64,000 bases of DNA from Oxalobacteraceae bacterium CAVE-383 (GCA_004134995.1 REGP01000002.1:682001-746000), one strand, 5' to 3'; counted from the stretch's first letter, positions 19,156 through 29,895 are shown. The notes: generated from the sequence alone by a model not told the origin. Numbers and translations are program-made.

Positions 19156-20243
19156 TCGCACCCGGAATTTCACCTGGACCAAGGCCGGTGCTGGCCGTCA
19201 CCTGCGGCGAACCGGCCGGCATCGGCCCGGAAATCGCGCTCAGGGCGGCTTGGGACATGCGGGACAAGGCTGACTGCGTACTGATCGGCGACGCCGCCTT
19301 GCTGCGGCAGACGGCTGCGGCCTTGAATGCGGCCTTTGGCATATCGATCGAACTCGATGCGATCGCCCTGGACGCCTGGCGCCAGGACGGCGCGGCGTTG
19401 GCCACGGGAAGCGGCCATCTGACCGTTCTCGATTGCCCGCTGGCGACGCCCGCGGCGGCCGGACAATTGGATGCGCGCAACGGCATGGCGGTGCTGCAGA
19501 CGCTGGACATTGCCATCCAGGGCACGCTGGCGGCATGTTTCGATGCGATCGTCACCGCGCCGCTGCAGAAAAGCACCATCAACGACGCCGGCGTCGCTTT
19601 CACCGGCCATACCGAATACCTGGCCGAACAGACCGGCACGCCGCAAGTGGTGATGATGCTGGCTGGCACGCCGCCGGCTTCGTCCGGTTCGGCGCTGCCC
19701 TATCTGCGCGTTGCGCTGGCAACCACCCATTTGCCGCTGAAGGATGTGCCGGCCGCGATTACCGAGGAAGGACTGGCGCTCACGCTGGACATCCTGCAGC
19801 ATGACCTGCAGCGCAAGTTCGGCCTGGCGCGGCCGCGCATTCTGGTTACGGGATTGAACCCGCATGCGGGCGAAAGCGGCTATCTCGGCCGCGAAGAACA
19901 GGACATCATCGAACCCGCCATCAAGGCGGCGCAGGCGCGCGGCATCGACGCGCGCGGCCCCTATCCGGCCGACACGCTGTTCCAGGACAAATACCTGCGG
20001 GACGCCGACTGCGTGCTGGCGATGTATCACGACCAGGGCCTGCCGGTACTCAAGTTCGCCACGTTCGGCAACGGCATCAATGTCACGCTGGGCCTGCCGG
20101 TCATCCGCACTTCGGTCGATCACGGCACCGCGCTCGATCTTGCCGCGGCGGGCGTCGGCCGCGCCGATCATCAGAGCATGATCGCCGCGATCGAAGCGGC
20201 CGCCGAGATGGTCGCCGCCAGCAAAAAACCAGCCTCGCAATGA
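19152..20243 (+). CDS. pdxA: 4-hydroxythreonine-4-phosphate dehydrogenase PdxA
   Basis: A 363-residue NAD-dependent enzyme of vitamin B6 synthesis. It starts with [18 protein letters not shown] at about 14-31. The three metal-binding histidines are seen in [22 protein letters not shown] and [13 protein letters not shown]. The frame is open to 19101 inside surA, but the GTG at 19152 overlapping the surA stop (GTGA) is a natural coupled start. It overlaps rsmA by 4 nt. Confidence 0.93.
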   Translation: MIAPGISPGPRPVLAVTCGEPAGIGPEIALRAAWDMRDKADCVLIGDAALLRQTAAALNAAFGISIELDAIALDAWRQDGAALATGSGHLTVLDCPLATPAAAGQLDARNGMAVLQTLDIAIQGTLAACFDAIVTAPLQKSTINDAGVAFTGHTEYLAEQTGTPQVVMMLAGTPPASSGSALPYLRVALATTHLPLKDVPAAITEEGLALTLDILQHDLQRKFGLARPRILVTGLNPHAGESGYLGREEQDIIEPAIKAAQARGIDARGPYPADTLFQDKYLRDADCVLAMYHDQGLPVLKFATFGNGINVTLGLPVIRTSVDHGTALDLAAAGVGRADHQSMIAAIEAAAEMVAASKKPASQ

Positions 20244-21034
20244 AACATATTCCCCGCAAGCGCTTCGGTCAGAATTTCCTGACCGATCAACTGGTACTGC
20301 ACAACATCATTGAAGATATCGCCCCGGCCGCCGGCGATGCAATGGTCGAAATCGGCCCCGGCCTGGGCGCCATGACGCAACTATTGCTGGATTCGCTGCG
20401 GCAGCTGCATGTGGTGGAGCTCGATCGCGACCTGGTTGCGCGGCTGCAGAAAACCTTTGCGCCCGAGCGGCTGGCGGTGCATTCGGCCGATGCGCTGAAG
20501 TTTGACTTTGCATCGATCGCCGTGCCGCCCGGCCAAAAGCTGCGCGTGGTCGGCAATCTGCCGTACAACATCTCGACGCCGCTGCTGTTTCACCTGGCCG
20601 GTTTTGCGCCGCTGGTGCAGGATCAGCATTTCATGCTGCAAAAGGAAGTGGTGGAGCGGATGGTCGCCGCGCCCGGCAGCAAGGCTTTCGGCCGCTTGTC
20701 GGTGATGCTGCAGTGGCGCTATGCGATGGATTTGCGCTTTATCGTGCCGCCGACGGCGTTCGATCCGCCGCCTCGCGTGGAATCCGCGATCGTGCGCATG
20801 ATTCCGATCGCGCAGCCGCTGCCATGCGAGCAGGCTGCCTTGGAACAGGTAGTCACCAAGGCGTTCTCGCAACGCCGCAAGGTGATCCGGAACTGCGTCG
20901 CCGGCATGCTGGCGGAACAGGATCTGATCGACGCCGGCATCGATCCGCAGGACCGGCCTGAAGCGGTGCCGATGGAACGTTTCGTCGCGCTGGCCAATAT
21001 TTTCAGCCGGAATAATCCAGCCTCGCCGGCCTGA
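20240..21034 (+). CDS. rsmA: 16S rRNA dimethyladenosine transferase RsmA (KsgA)
   Basis: A 264-residue SAM-dependent methyltransferase that dimethylates two adjacent adenosines near the 3' end of 16S rRNA. The N-terminus [10 protein letters not shown] is diagnostic. SAM motif GPGLGAMT lies at about 39-46 and the catalytic NLPYNIST at about 112-119. The ATG overlaps the pdxA stop (ATGA). It is the last gene of the operon and is followed by a small hairpin. Confidence 0.96.
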   Translation: MKHIPRKRFGQNFLTDQLVLHNIIEDIAPAAGDAMVEIGPGLGAMTQLLLDSLRQLHVVELDRDLVARLQKTFAPERLAVHSADALKFDFASIAVPPGQKLRVVGNLPYNISTPLLFHLAGFAPLVQDQHFMLQKEVVERMVAAPGSKAFGRLSVMLQWRYAMDLRFIVPPTAFDPPPRVESAIVRMIPIAQPLPCEQAALEQVVTKAFSQRRKVIRNCVAGMLAEQDLIDAGIDPQDRPEAVPMERFVALANIFSRNNPASPA

Positions 21035-21052
21035 CGGAATCCCGGCCTGCTG

Positions 21053-21072
21053 CCGCAAGCCGGAACTTGCGG
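21053..21072. terminator. Short hairpin between convergent rsmA and gloA
   Basis: A 7-bp perfect stem (21053-21059 with 21066-21072, six-base loop) in the 65-bp gap between convergent genes. There is no T-run, so terminator function is uncertain. Confidence 0.35.
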
Positions 21073-21099
21073 GACACTTATCGGCTACTTGCCCGCTGC

Positions 21100-21519
21100 T
21101 TACCAGACGCCGGTATTCGGCATCGACGCCCATGGCTCGGCCGGCGGCAGCGACCCGTTGGCCTGCAACAACTCGATGGAGATATTGTCCGGCGAACGCA
21201 CAAACGCCATGTGGCCGTCGCGCGGCGGACGATTGATCGTCACCCCATGCTGCATCAGGCGCTCGCACGTGGCGTAGATATCCGCAACCTGATAAGCAAC
21301 GTGGCCGAAATTGCGGCCGCCGGCATATTCTTCCGGATCCCAGTTGAACGTCAATTCCAGCTGCGCGTCGTGATCGCCGGGCGCGGCCAGATAGACCAGG
21401 GTAAAGCGTCCTTTTTCGTGTTCGCTTTGGCGTACCACTTCCAGGCCCAGCGCATCGCGATAGAAGCGCAGCGATGCGTCAAGGTCCGCAACGCGGACCA
21501 TTGTGTGCAGATATTTCAT
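21100..21519 (-). CDS. gloA: Lactoylglutathione lyase (glyoxalase I)
   Basis: A 139-residue enzyme turning the methylglyoxal-glutathione adduct into lactoylglutathione. Metal ligands H5, E55, H73 and a Glu in ISIELLQ lie as in E. coli GloA, which is Ni-dependent. FYRDALGL and [11 protein letters not shown] are conserved blocks. Last gene of the long minus-strand series starting at ggt or miaB. It is intact. Confidence 0.93.
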   Translation of the reverse strand: MKYLHTMVRVADLDASLRFYRDALGLEVVRQSEHEKGRFTLVYLAAPGDHDAQLELTFNWDPEEYAGGRNFGHVAYQVADIYATCERLMQHGVTINRPPRDGHMAFVRSPDNISIELLQANGSLPPAEPWASMPNTGVW

Positions 21520-21579
21520 TGTTCGTTCCTTGTTGTTGGACGGGCCTTGGCGGGCCCTGAAAACGCATCGAGCGATGCG

Positions 21580-22521
21580 CTAAAAAATCGGCAGGGTCTC
21601 CGGCGCGCTGTCGCGCAGGGCTTTCTTGGCGCTTTCGAATTCGGGGAAAATCGATTGCACCGTGGCCCAGAATTTCGGGCCGTGGTTCATCTCGCGCAGA
21701 TGCGCAAGCTCGTGCGCGATCACATAGTCGATCATCGGCAGCGCGAAATGCATCAGGCGCCAGTTCAGGCGGATCTTGCCGTCGGCGGTGCACGAACCCC
21801 ATTGCGTGGTGGCCGACGACAGCGCGAACGAATGGTAGCTGGCGTTGAGTTTCTCGGCGTAGATCGGCAGGCGTTCGGCGAACAGCAGCCTGGCCTGGGT
21901 TTGCAGCCAGCCTTGCACGCGGTCTTTCAACTGCTGCTCGCCGGCGCCTTCGGGCAGGCAGATAGTCAGTTCCAGCGTTTGCGCATCGTACAGAATGCCG
22001 GCGTGCTGGGCGGCGCGTATGCGCAGGGTGACATCCTGTCCCAGATAAGGCAGCGTGGCGCCGTCGCGCCATTGCATCGGCGGCTGCAGGCGGCGCGCCG
22101 AACGTTCGCGGCGTTCGTGCAGCTTGGCGAAAATCCAGCGTTTCTTTTCCTGGATGACTTTTTCGATTTCGCCGATGGTGGCCCATTTCGGCGCAGTCAC
22201 GCGCAGGCCGTCGTCATTGATCATGAAGCCGATCGAACGGCGCTTGGAGCGCTGCAGCACGTAATCGAGCATGTGCTCGTCGACGTACAGGCGGCGCCAG
22301 CCGGGCGCCACCGGTGGCGGCGGCAGATCGATTTCCGGCAGCGGCGCGGTGGCCGGACCGGGAGTGCGCAGCATGCCCGGCTGGTCTTCGGCAGGCGCAA
22401 ACAGGTCGAGCTGTAGCGCTAGCTGCTCGGGACCCGGTTTCTGGCGTTTCTGACGTAATAGTTTCAAGTGTGCCGCTGCGCGTTGTTTTAAACGTTTAAA
22501 AAAACAGGACAAGAATATCAA
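21580..22521 (-). CDS. YgjP-like (M48/DUF45) metal-dependent hydrolase
   Basis: A soluble protein of up to 313 residues. Its C-terminal zinc-peptidase motif reads HELAHLREMNHGPKFW (about 268-283) and is preceded by TTQWGSC, the pattern of the YgjP-like metallopeptidase domain. The N-terminal 60-70 residues are Pro-rich and poorly conserved. The start is uncertain: the frame begins with TTG at 22521, 3 nt after the plsC stop, and no ATG occurs until about residue 50. The biological substrate of this family is unknown. Confidence 0.8.
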   Translation of the reverse strand: MIFLSCFFKRLKQRAAAHLKLLRQKRQKPGPEQLALQLDLFAPAEDQPGMLRTPGPATAPLPEIDLPPPPVAPGWRRLYVDEHMLDYVLQRSKRRSIGFMINDDGLRVTAPKWATIGEIEKVIQEKKRWIFAKLHERRERSARRLQPPMQWRDGATLPYLGQDVTLRIRAAQHAGILYDAQTLELTICLPEGAGEQQLKDRVQGWLQTQARLLFAERLPIYAEKLNASYHSFALSSATTQWGSCTADGKIRLNWRLMHFALPMIDYVIAHELAHLREMNHGPKFWATVQSIFPEFESAKKALRDSAPETLPIF

Positions 22522-22524
22522 AGA

Positions 22525-23301
22525 TTACGAAACCTTGCGGCCGCTGCGCTTGCCGACGTGGCCGGCCTGATTGCGATAGGCCGCCGGCGAAATCACGCGC
22601 ATTTCGGATTCTATCCAATTTTCGACCTGCAGCGTCAGATCGGCCGCATCAAGCCCTTCCGGCGAGATCGGCGCCCCGATCGACACCGTGATTACGCCAG
22701 GGCGCTTGATAAAGGAATTCTTGGGCCAGCATTCGCCGGCATTGACCGCGATCGGCACCACGGCGGTGCCGGTTTCGACCGCCAGGCGCGCGCCGCCATG
22801 CTTGTATTTGCCCTTCTGGCCGACCGGAATGCGGGTGCCTTCGGGAAACATGATCACCCATTGGCCGTCGGCCAGGCGCTTCCTGCCGTGTTCAACCACT
22901 TGGGCGAAGGCGTCGCGGCCCTTGCTGCGGTCGATCGGGATCATGCGCAGCAGCGCGATGCCCCAGCCGAAAAACGGCACGTAGGTCAGTTCCTTCTTGA
23001 ATACATACACCAGCGGCCGTGGCATATACATCAGATAGAAAATGGTTTCCCATGCCGATTGATGCTTCGACAGCAAAATCACCGGCGCGTCAGGCAGGTT
23101 TTCGAGGCCCTTGACGCGGTAGCGGATGCCGCAGATCGCCTTGGCCATCCAGATCACGGCAACGTTCCAGCGCGAAGTCCAGTAGTAGCGTTTCGCATAG
23201 GGCAGCGGCGCGGCCAGCAGGCAGACTGCCGCCCAGATCACGGTGAGGACAGTCATCAGTACGAAGAACAGCAGGGACCGCAGAAATAATATGAAGCGCA
23301 A
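22525..23301 (-). CDS. plsC: 1-acyl-sn-glycerol-3-phosphate acyltransferase
   Basis: A 258-residue inner-membrane enzyme making phosphatidic acid from lysophosphatidic acid. One or two N-terminal membrane helices (about 2-35) precede the acyltransferase domain. The catalytic motif reads SKHQSAWET, so the usual HX4D is HX4E; FPEGTR is intact near residue 151. No ATG fits: a TTG at 23301 with AGGAG five bases upstream is the best start. The gene follows gmhB by 8 nt. Confidence 0.88.
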   Translation of the reverse strand: MRFILFLRSLLFFVLMTVLTVIWAAVCLLAAPLPYAKRYYWTSRWNVAVIWMAKAICGIRYRVKGLENLPDAPVILLSKHQSAWETIFYLMYMPRPLVYVFKKELTYVPFFGWGIALLRMIPIDRSKGRDAFAQVVEHGRKRLADGQWVIMFPEGTRIPVGQKGKYKHGGARLAVETGTAVVPIAVNAGECWPKNSFIKRPGVITVSIGAPISPEGLDAADLTLQVENWIESEMRVISPAAYRNQAGHVGKRSGRKVS

Positions 23302-23309
23302 AATGTCTC

Positions 23310-23888
23310 CTAGGATAATGTTTCGATCGGGGCCGGCGGGGTGGTGTCGGCGCTGAGCAGCGCATCCACGACCTCGGCCAGATCGGCGTAAATCTTGGTT
23401 CCCGGCGGCAGGCCGCCCTTGCTTACGGTGTCCTGGCCTTTGCCGGTCAGCACCAGGTACGGCAAGCAGCCGACCACGAAGCCGGCCTGCAGGTCGCGCA
23501 GCGAATCGCCGACCACGATCACGCTTTCCTGCCGCAGATTGATTTCGAAACGCTTGGCGATCTCGATGAGCATGCCGGCTTTCGGCTTGCGGCAGTCGCA
23601 GTTGTCGACCTGCGTATGCGGGCAGAAAAATACCGCGTCGATATCCGCGCCGACCTGTTGCGCCGAGGTATGCATTTTCTGGTGGATGGCGTTCAGCGTC
23701 GCCATGGCGAAGAAGCCGCGTCCCACGCCGGATTGATTGGTCGAAACCACCACCCGGTAGCCGGCCTGGTTCAAGCGCGCGATCGCTTCCAGCGAACCGG
23801 GCAGCGGCACCCATTCCGCGGGCGATTTGATGAAGGAATCGGAGTCGTAATTGATGACGCCGTCGCGGTCCAGAATAATCAGCTTCAT
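23310..23888 (-). CDS. gmhB: D-glycero-beta-D-manno-heptose-1,7-bisphosphate 7-phosphatase
   Basis: A 192-residue HAD-family phosphatase in ADP-heptose synthesis for the LPS core. Catalytic motif LDRDGVIN has nucleophile D7 and acid/base D9. The family zinc loop is present as CPHTQVDNCDCRKP, and VVGDSLRDLQAG is the third HAD motif. An in-frame ATG six codons earlier (23906) is possible; MKLIILDRDG is the common family start. It sits between glyS and plsC. Confidence 0.92.
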   Translation of the reverse strand: MKLIILDRDGVINYDSDSFIKSPAEWVPLPGSLEAIARLNQAGYRVVVSTNQSGVGRGFFAMATLNAIHQKMHTSAQQVGADIDAVFFCPHTQVDNCDCRKPKAGMLIEIAKRFEINLRQESVIVVGDSLRDLQAGFVVGCLPYLVLTGKGQDTVSKGGLPPGTKIYADLAEVVDALLSADTTPPAPIETLS

Positions 23889-23908
23889 TTTGCGTTCCGA
23901 TTCCATGC

Positions 23909-26026
23909 TCAGGCCGCCAGCTTGGAAATATCGGCGACGCGATTGAGCATGCCATGCAGTTGCGCCAGCAGCGCCAATCGGTTGTTGCGCAATTTCAGGT
24001 CTTCGGCCATCACCATGACATCGTTGAAGAACGCGTCCACGCCCTCGCGCAAGCGCGCCAGCGCCTTGAGCGCGCCGGCGAAATCGTTGCGCGCGAAGGC
24101 GGCGTCGATCTCAGGCGCCAGTTTCGTCATGGCGGCGTACAGGTTTTGCTCGGCGGCTTCCTGCAGCAGACCGGCATGGACGTCGGCGGCGTCGGCGGCC
24201 GCGTCTTCGTTCTTTTTCAGGATATTGGTGATCCGCTTGTTGGCCGCCGCCAGCGCTTCGGCTTCCGGCAGCGCGGCGAAAGCCTGCACCGCGGCCAGCC
24301 GCGCGTCGATGTCGGCCAGCACGTCCGGCTGCTGCGCCACCACGGCTTCGATTTCATTCGGCGCGTAGCCGCGCTCGCGCAGCAGGCCGCGCAGGCGGTC
24401 GTAGATGAAGCTGCGCAATTCGGCGCTTGGATCCTTGAAGCTGGCATTGCCGGCGAACAGCGCCACGGCGTCGCGCAGCAATGCGGCGAGCGACAGCGGC
24501 AGGCGCTTTTCGACCAGCATGCGCAGCACGCCCAGCGCGTGGCGGCGCAGCGCGAACGGATCCTTGTCGCCGGTAGGCTGCAGGCCGATGCCCCAGATGC
24601 CGGCCAGCGTTTCCAACTTGTCGGCCAGCGCCACGGCGGTGCCGGTGGCGGTCGCCGGAAGGGCGTCGCCGGCAAAGCGCGGCTGGTAATGTTCGGCCGC
24701 GGTCCGGGCCACATCGGCGTGTTCGCCGTCATGGCGCGCATAGTAGCTGCCCATGATGCCTTGCAGTTCCGGGAATTCGCCCACCATGTCCGTCAGCAGA
24801 TCGGCCTTGGCCAGGAACGCGGCGCGTTCGGCCAGCGCGCTGTCGCCGCCGAGCGCGGCGGCGATCTTGCCGGCCAGCGTCTTGACGCGTTCGGTGCGCT
24901 GCAGCTGATTGCCGAGCTTGTTGTGATACACCACGTTGGCCAGCAGCGGCACCCGGTCCGCCAGCGTTTTCTTCTGATCCTGCTCATAGAAGAATTTGGC
25001 GTCCGACAGGCGCGGCCGCACCACGCGTTCGTTGCCTTCGATGATGTGATGCGGATCGTCGGTGGCCAGGTTGGAGACGATCAGGAAGCGCGAACGCAGC
25101 TTGCCGCCGGCATCGGTCAGGGCAAAATATTTCTGGTTGGTCTGCATCGTGAGGATCAGGCATTCCTGCGGCACCGTCAGGAACGCATCTTCGAATTTGC
25201 AGGCATATACCACCGGCCATTCGACCAGCGCCGTGACTTCGTCGAGCAGGCTTTCGGGCATCAAGACCTTGTCGTCGCCGGCGGCCTTCAGCAGCGCGGC
25301 GCGGATATGCTCCTTGCGTGCATTGAAATCGGCGATGACCTTGCCTTCGGCGGCGAGGGTCTCGCCATAGCGGCCGGGATCGCCGATCCTGATTTCTCCC
25401 TCCGAAAGGAAGCGATGGCCGATCGTGACGTCGCCGGCGTCCAGCCCCAGCAGATGCACCGGCACGACCTGCTTGCCGTGCAATGCGATCAGCTTGTGCG
25501 CCGGGCGTACGAAATGCACGGTCTGGCCGGCGTCGCGGCCGTTCTGGCGCTGATAGCTCATGACCTTTGGAATCGGCAGCTTGGCCAGCGTTTCCTCAAG
25601 CACGGGTTGCAGGCCGCTTTGCAGCGTGCTGCCCTTGGCGGTATAGGCATAGAAAAAGCTTTCGGCCTTGCCGTCCATGGCGCGTTCCAATTGGCCCGGC
25701 GTGATGACGGCGGCGCCGGTCTGGGCCGCCAGCGCGGCCAGTTTCTTGACCAGCGGCGCGGTGGGCGCGCCGGCGGCGTCGAGCGCGATCGAGACCGGCA
25801 GGACTTTTTCGCGCATCGCCTTGTCCAGCGACACGGCGCGTACGTTGGTGATGCTCACGGCCAGCCGGCGCGGCGTGGCGTAGGCGGTCGCTGTGGCGCC
25901 GGCGTCGAGGAAGCCGCGCGCCTGCAGGCCGCTCTGGATGCCGGCGGCAAATGCGTCGCCCAGCTTGGCCAGCGCCTTGGGCGGCAGTTCTTCGGTCAAT
26001 AATTCGATAAGCAGTGTTTGAGTCAT
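23909..26026 (-). CDS. glyS: Glycine-tRNA ligase beta subunit
   Basis: The 705-residue beta subunit of the alpha2-beta2 glycyl-tRNA synthetase, which binds the tRNA. It begins [18 protein letters not shown], the family signature, and continues through the HD-like and anticodon-binding regions at full length (E. coli 689). It lies 66 nt downstream of glyQ. A 682-codon open frame on the opposite strand is a GC-rich shadow. Confidence 0.96.
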   Translation of the reverse strand: MTQTLLIELLTEELPPKALAKLGDAFAAGIQSGLQARGFLDAGATATAYATPRRLAVSITNVRAVSLDKAMREKVLPVSIALDAAGAPTAPLVKKLAALAAQTGAAVITPGQLERAMDGKAESFFYAYTAKGSTLQSGLQPVLEETLAKLPIPKVMSYQRQNGRDAGQTVHFVRPAHKLIALHGKQVVPVHLLGLDAGDVTIGHRFLSEGEIRIGDPGRYGETLAAEGKVIADFNARKEHIRAALLKAAGDDKVLMPESLLDEVTALVEWPVVYACKFEDAFLTVPQECLILTMQTNQKYFALTDAGGKLRSRFLIVSNLATDDPHHIIEGNERVVRPRLSDAKFFYEQDQKKTLADRVPLLANVVYHNKLGNQLQRTERVKTLAGKIAAALGGDSALAERAAFLAKADLLTDMVGEFPELQGIMGSYYARHDGEHADVARTAAEHYQPRFAGDALPATATGTAVALADKLETLAGIWGIGLQPTGDKDPFALRRHALGVLRMLVEKRLPLSLAALLRDAVALFAGNASFKDPSAELRSFIYDRLRGLLRERGYAPNEIEAVVAQQPDVLADIDARLAAVQAFAALPEAEALAAANKRITNILKKNEDAAADAADVHAGLLQEAAEQNLYAAMTKLAPEIDAAFARNDFAGALKALARLREGVDAFFNDVMVMAEDLKLRNNRLALLAQLHGMLNRVADISKLAA

Positions 26027-26092
26027 GTTTTACTTTTGATCGTATCTGGGTACAAGCGAGTGAAGCAGAAGCGGAATGTGAAGCCGGCCCGG

Positions 26093-27028
26093 TCAGGCGG
26101 CTTCGCGCCGGTTATCTTTGCCGGCCTCCAGCATCGGAAAGCCGAGCTTCTCGCGCGACTCGAAATAAGCCTGCGCCACGGCGCGCGACAAATTGCGGAT
26201 GCGTCCCATATAGGCGGCGCGTTCGGTGACCGAAATGGCGCCGCGCGCATCCAGCAGGTTGAAGGTGTGGGCAGCCTTCAGAATCATTTCATATGCCGGC
26301 AGCGCCAGCGGGACTTCCAGCAGGCGCTTGGCTTCGGATTCGTAATTGCCGAACAGCGAAAACAGGAATTCGGTATTCGAATGCTCGAAGTTGTAGGTCG
26401 ATTGTTCGACTTCGTTCTGATGGAATACGTCGCGGTAGGTCAGGGTGCGGGTCATTGGTCCATTGATGCCGTTCTCCGTGACTTCGGTCCAGACCAGATC
26501 GTAGACGTTTTCGACGCCCTGCAGATACATCGCCAGCCGCTCGATGCCATAGGTGATTTCGCCCAGGACGGGCTTGCAGTCGAGTCCGCCGACCTGCTGG
26601 AAGTAGGTGAACTGAGTCACTTCCATGCCGTTCAGCCAGACTTCCCAGCCCAGGCCCCACGCGCCCAGGGTCGGATTTTCCCAGTCGTCCTCGACGAAGC
26701 GCACATCGTTCTGTTTCAGGTCCAGCCCCAGCGCGGCCAGGGAACCCAGATACAGGTCCAGGATGTTCTCGGGCGCCGGCTTCAATACCACCTGGTATTG
26801 GTAATAATGCTGCATGCGGTTCGGATTTTCGCCATAGCGCCCGTCTTTCGGGCGGCGCGACGGCTGCACATAGGCGGCGCGCCACGGTTCAGGCCCGATC
26901 GCGCGCAAGAAAGTGGCCGTATGGGAGGTGCCGGCGCCGACTTCCATGTCGTAGGGCTGCAATAAGGCGCAACCCTGGGCGCCCCAGTAATCTTGCAGTT
27001 TGAGGATAATCTGTTGAAATGTAAGCAT
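26093..27028 (-). CDS. glyQ: Glycine-tRNA ligase alpha subunit
   Basis: The 311-residue catalytic alpha subunit, a class II synthetase. It begins [34 protein letters not shown], shown here only as a family match in outline, and has [19 protein letters not shown] near 76-94. Upstream, between it and lnt, lies palindromic element B, so its mRNA probably carries that structure in the 5' leader if the lnt-glyQ transcript is continuous. Confidence 0.96.
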   Translation of the reverse strand: MLTFQQIILKLQDYWGAQGCALLQPYDMEVGAGTSHTATFLRAIGPEPWRAAYVQPSRRPKDGRYGENPNRMQHYYQYQVVLKPAPENILDLYLGSLAALGLDLKQNDVRFVEDDWENPTLGAWGLGWEVWLNGMEVTQFTYFQQVGGLDCKPVLGEITYGIERLAMYLQGVENVYDLVWTEVTENGINGPMTRTLTYRDVFHQNEVEQSTYNFEHSNTEFLFSLFGNYESEAKRLLEVPLALPAYEMILKAAHTFNLLDARGAISVTERAAYMGRIRNLSRAVAQAYFESREKLGFPMLEAGKDNRREAA

Positions 27029-27101
27029 CGTTTTAAGATCCGGCCTGCTGATTCGCTAAAACCCTGAATTTTAGCCGCTTTTACCCCCTTCCGCCGTAAA
27101 A

Positions 27102-27247
27102 GCCGTCCGGCAAAGGCGCCCTCCGGCTGGCGTAATGGGATGTTGTACTCCGTTCGTGTCCTCCGGGGGCCTTCGGCCTCCTCCCCCTTTACCTCACTGC
27201 GCACAACATCCCATTACGCCAGCCGGAGGGCGCCTTCGCCGAACGGC
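27102..27247. repeat. Palindromic variable-arm element, copy B
   Basis: A 146-bp element. The left arm (27102-27146) pairs with the right arm (27203-27247) at 43 of 45 positions. Both mismatches become G-U pairs in the RNA read from the minus strand, the direction of lnt and glyQ. The core (27147-27202) shares TTCGTGTCC, the central GGCC hairpin and CCCTTTACCTCACT with copy A in the same orientation. The right end is 5 nt after the lnt stop. Arms are longer than in A and C, and their inner sequence is unrelated. Confidence 0.87.
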
Positions 27248-27252
27248 AAAAC

Positions 27253-28902
27253 TCATTCAAGATGCTTTGCCGGCCACCGTGCCCAGACCAGCGCCAGCAG
27301 CGCGATAGCGAGGATCAGCTTGTTGCCGGCCAGCATGTACGGCGTCCAGCCCTGGTAGCCCTGCACTTGCGTGACCAGTACGTCTGCGGTGAAGGGACGC
27401 AGTTCGGCGCCGATATGCCCTTTCGGATCGATTATGGCGGTGGCGCCGGTATTGGTGGCGCGCAGCATCGGGCGGCCGCTTTCCAAGGCGCGCATCTGCG
27501 AAATCTGCAAATGTTGCGGCAGTGCAATGGAATTGCCGAACCAGGCGATATTCGAAATATTCAGCAGAATGCTGGCCGGCGGCTTGCCGTCGAACCAGGC
27601 GCTGCCCAGTTGCGCCGCGATTTCCTCGCCGAACAGATCCTCGTAGCAGATATTCGGCATGATCCACTGATCCTTGACCGCGAACGGCTGCTGCAGCACG
27701 CCGCCGCGCGTCATGTCGCCCAGCGGGATATGCATCATGTCGACGAACCAGCGAAAACCGGGGGGAATGAATTCGCCGAACGGCACCAGATGATGCTTGT
27801 CGTAGCGGTAAGGCGCGGCCGGCACGGATACGCCGCCGGTGACGACAGGCGGCGCGAACATGATCAGGCTGTTGCTGTACGCGCCGGGCGCGTCGGACAG
27901 GGGAATGCCGAGCGCGAGATGGCTGCCGGAGGTTTCCGCGTAGCCGGCGAGGCTTTCCAGGTAATTTGCCGGCAATTGCTGCGGCAGCAGCGGAATCGCG
28001 GTCTCGGGGATGGCGATCAGGTCGGCCGGCGCGGCGCGAATGGCGGCGTCGTAGTATTCCAGGGTCGACAGCAGCGCCGATTCGGAGAATTTGGTTTCCT
28101 GCGCGATATTGCCTTGCAGCAGCCGCACGCCGATCGGCGCGCCTCGCGGCGCCGTCCAGTTGACGGCATGCAGCGCGACGCCGCCCATCAGCAGAACCAC
28201 GATGCCGGCCAATGCCCTGGCGGTGAGCGGCCGGCGGTCGGGGGCATCCGGCGCGGTCTTTTTCAGCGCGGTGGCGGCCAGCACGCAGCAGCCCGCGATC
28301 ACTGCGGCGATCCATCCCAGGCCGTAGACGCCCAGCAGCGGCGCATATCCCTTGAGCGGGCCGACGCTATGCGCATAGCCGGCGCTGAGCCACGGGAATC
28401 CGGTAAAAAGCCAGCCGCGCACCCATTCGGTCAGCGCCCACAGCGCGGGCAGCAGCAACAGCAGCATGGCGGTTTCCGGACAGCGCCAGCGCCGTTGCAA
28501 TGCGGTCGCCAGCGACAACGCGAGCGCGCTGTACAAGCCGATGAACAGCGCCAGCAGGGCCACCGCCAGCGCCGCCATCCAGCCTGCCATGCCGCCGTAG
28601 GTATGCATGCTGATGTAGAGCCAGTGCACGCCGCATGCGGTCCAGCCGAAACCGTAAATCCAGCCCAGCAGGAAATTGCGGCGGATGTCGGGCCGGCGCG
28701 CGGCTTGTCCGAACAGCCAGGCCAGGGCCAGGATTTGCAAGGGCCAGATATGGAAGGGGGCGAATGCCAGGACATTGCAGGCGCCGGCCAGCAGGGCCAG
28801 CAGCATCAGTTGCAACGGCGGCAATGAAGACAATAGCGGCAGGGACGGCAAGGGCGACGACGGGGAGGGCGGAAAGCGCTCCCCGCTTGTCGGGCGCCGC
28901 AT
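27253..28902 (-). CDS. lnt: Apolipoprotein N-acyltransferase
   Basis: A 549-residue inner-membrane enzyme that adds the third acyl chain to lipoproteins. About six to eight membrane helices (30-230) precede a periplasmic nitrilase domain (about 255-510) with the catalytic triad in IPETAIPLL (Glu), YDKHHLVPFGEF (Lys) and PNICYEDLFGE (Cys). The Ser/Pro/Leu-rich N-terminus (1-28) is unusual but plausible. It overlaps the corC stop by one base. Confidence 0.95.
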   Translation of the reverse strand: MRRPTSGERFPPSPSSPLPSLPLLSSLPPLQLMLLALLAGACNVLAFAPFHIWPLQILALAWLFGQAARRPDIRRNFLLGWIYGFGWTACGVHWLYISMHTYGGMAGWMAALAVALLALFIGLYSALALSLATALQRRWRCPETAMLLLLLPALWALTEWVRGWLFTGFPWLSAGYAHSVGPLKGYAPLLGVYGLGWIAAVIAGCCVLAATALKKTAPDAPDRRPLTARALAGIVVLLMGGVALHAVNWTAPRGAPIGVRLLQGNIAQETKFSESALLSTLEYYDAAIRAAPADLIAIPETAIPLLPQQLPANYLESLAGYAETSGSHLALGIPLSDAPGAYSNSLIMFAPPVVTGGVSVPAAPYRYDKHHLVPFGEFIPPGFRWFVDMMHIPLGDMTRGGVLQQPFAVKDQWIMPNICYEDLFGEEIAAQLGSAWFDGKPPASILLNISNIAWFGNSIALPQHLQISQMRALESGRPMLRATNTGATAIIDPKGHIGAELRPFTADVLVTQVQGYQGWTPYMLAGNKLILAIALLALVWARWPAKHLE

Positions 28903-29786
28903 CAGAACAGATCCTGGTCGGTATGCGGGCTGAAGATTCTTTCGGCCATGATCACGTGCACCTGGCGCGCATCGGCCAGCGCCACGGTGAACTGGATGCC
29001 GTCCAGTTCCAGCTGGTCGCCCTTGACCGGCACCCGGCTCAGATGATTGGCGATCAGGCCGCCGATGGTGTGGGCTTCCTCGTCGAACAGCGTGGCGCCG
29101 ATGACTTCATTGCAATGCGCGATTTCGGTCAGGCCCTTGATGCGCCAGCGCGGACCATGGGGACCGTCCTTGACCGGGACGATGTCGTCCTTGTCTTCGT
29201 CGATGTCGTATTCGTCTTCGATGTCGCCGACGATCTGCTCCAGCACGTCTTCAATCGTGATCAATCCCGCCACGCCACCGTATTCGTCGACCACGATCGC
29301 CATGTGGTTGCGGTTGGAGCGGAAATCGCGCAGCAGCACGTTGAGGCGCTTCGATTCCGGTATGAAAACCGCCGGGCGCAGGATGGCGCGCACATCGAAC
29401 GATTCGTGCGCGTAATAGCGCAGCAGGTCCTTGGCCAGCAGGATGCCGATCACATTGTCGCGCTCGTCTTCGACCGCGGGAAAGCGCGAGTGCGCGGTGC
29501 TGAGCACGCTCGGCATCCAGCTTTCGATCGGTTCGTTGATATTGATGACATCCATCTGCGAGCGCGGCACCATGATGTCGCGCACCGACAGATCGGATAC
29601 CTGGAACACGCCTTCGATCATCGACAGCGCGTCGGCGTCGATCAGGTTGCGGGCATGCGCATCCTGCAAGACGTCGAGCAGTTCGGCGCGGTTTTCCGGT
29701 TCGGGAGATATGAGGGCGGTCAGGCGTTCAAATAATGAACGATGCGGTTTTGCGTCGGATTTGATACTACTGGGAAGTTCTTGCAT
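28902..29786 (-). CDS. corC: CorC/HlyC-family CBS-domain protein
   Basis: A 294-residue cytosolic protein with two CBS domains (about 65-190, starting VRDIMVPRSQM) and a C-terminal CorC/HlyC domain (about 205-285). An acidic stretch DIEDEYDIDEDKDD lies between them. CorC is linked to magnesium and cobalt efflux in enterics, while the same protein beside lnt and ybeY is often called YbeX, with ribosome and heat-related phenotypes. Context favours YbeX. It overlaps lnt by one base. Confidence 0.88.
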   Translation of the reverse strand: MQELPSSIKSDAKPHRSLFERLTALISPEPENRAELLDVLQDAHARNLIDADALSMIEGVFQVSDLSVRDIMVPRSQMDVININEPIESWMPSVLSTAHSRFPAVEDERDNVIGILLAKDLLRYYAHESFDVRAILRPAVFIPESKRLNVLLRDFRSNRNHMAIVVDEYGGVAGLITIEDVLEQIVGDIEDEYDIDEDKDDIVPVKDGPHGPRWRIKGLTEIAHCNEVIGATLFDEEAHTIGGLIANHLSRVPVKGDQLELDGIQFTVALADARQVHVIMAERIFSPHTDQDLF

Positions 29787-29895
29787 ATGGCGCGAGCCGA
29801 TGGGACATGGTTTCGATTCGTCATAGCATACAACAAATATGTGACAAGTCTATATCCCGGGGGCCCAAGCGGCGCAGTGTTGTGAAATCGCGAAG

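Noticed and set aside
23954-26002. 682-codon open frame opposite glyS
   Set aside because: It is the complement of a well-conserved gene; long antisense frames are expected at high GC, and the protein is Arg/Gln/His-rich with no family signal. The same applies to the frames opposite lnt (27262-28827), the FAD dehydrogenase (51455-54028) and fahA (44729-46369).
27140-27358. Short plus-strand frames across the palindromic elements with a shared SFTSLRTT-type peptide
   Set aside because: The similarity comes from the conserved DNA core of the elements; reading direction and ends differ, and none has a good start signal.
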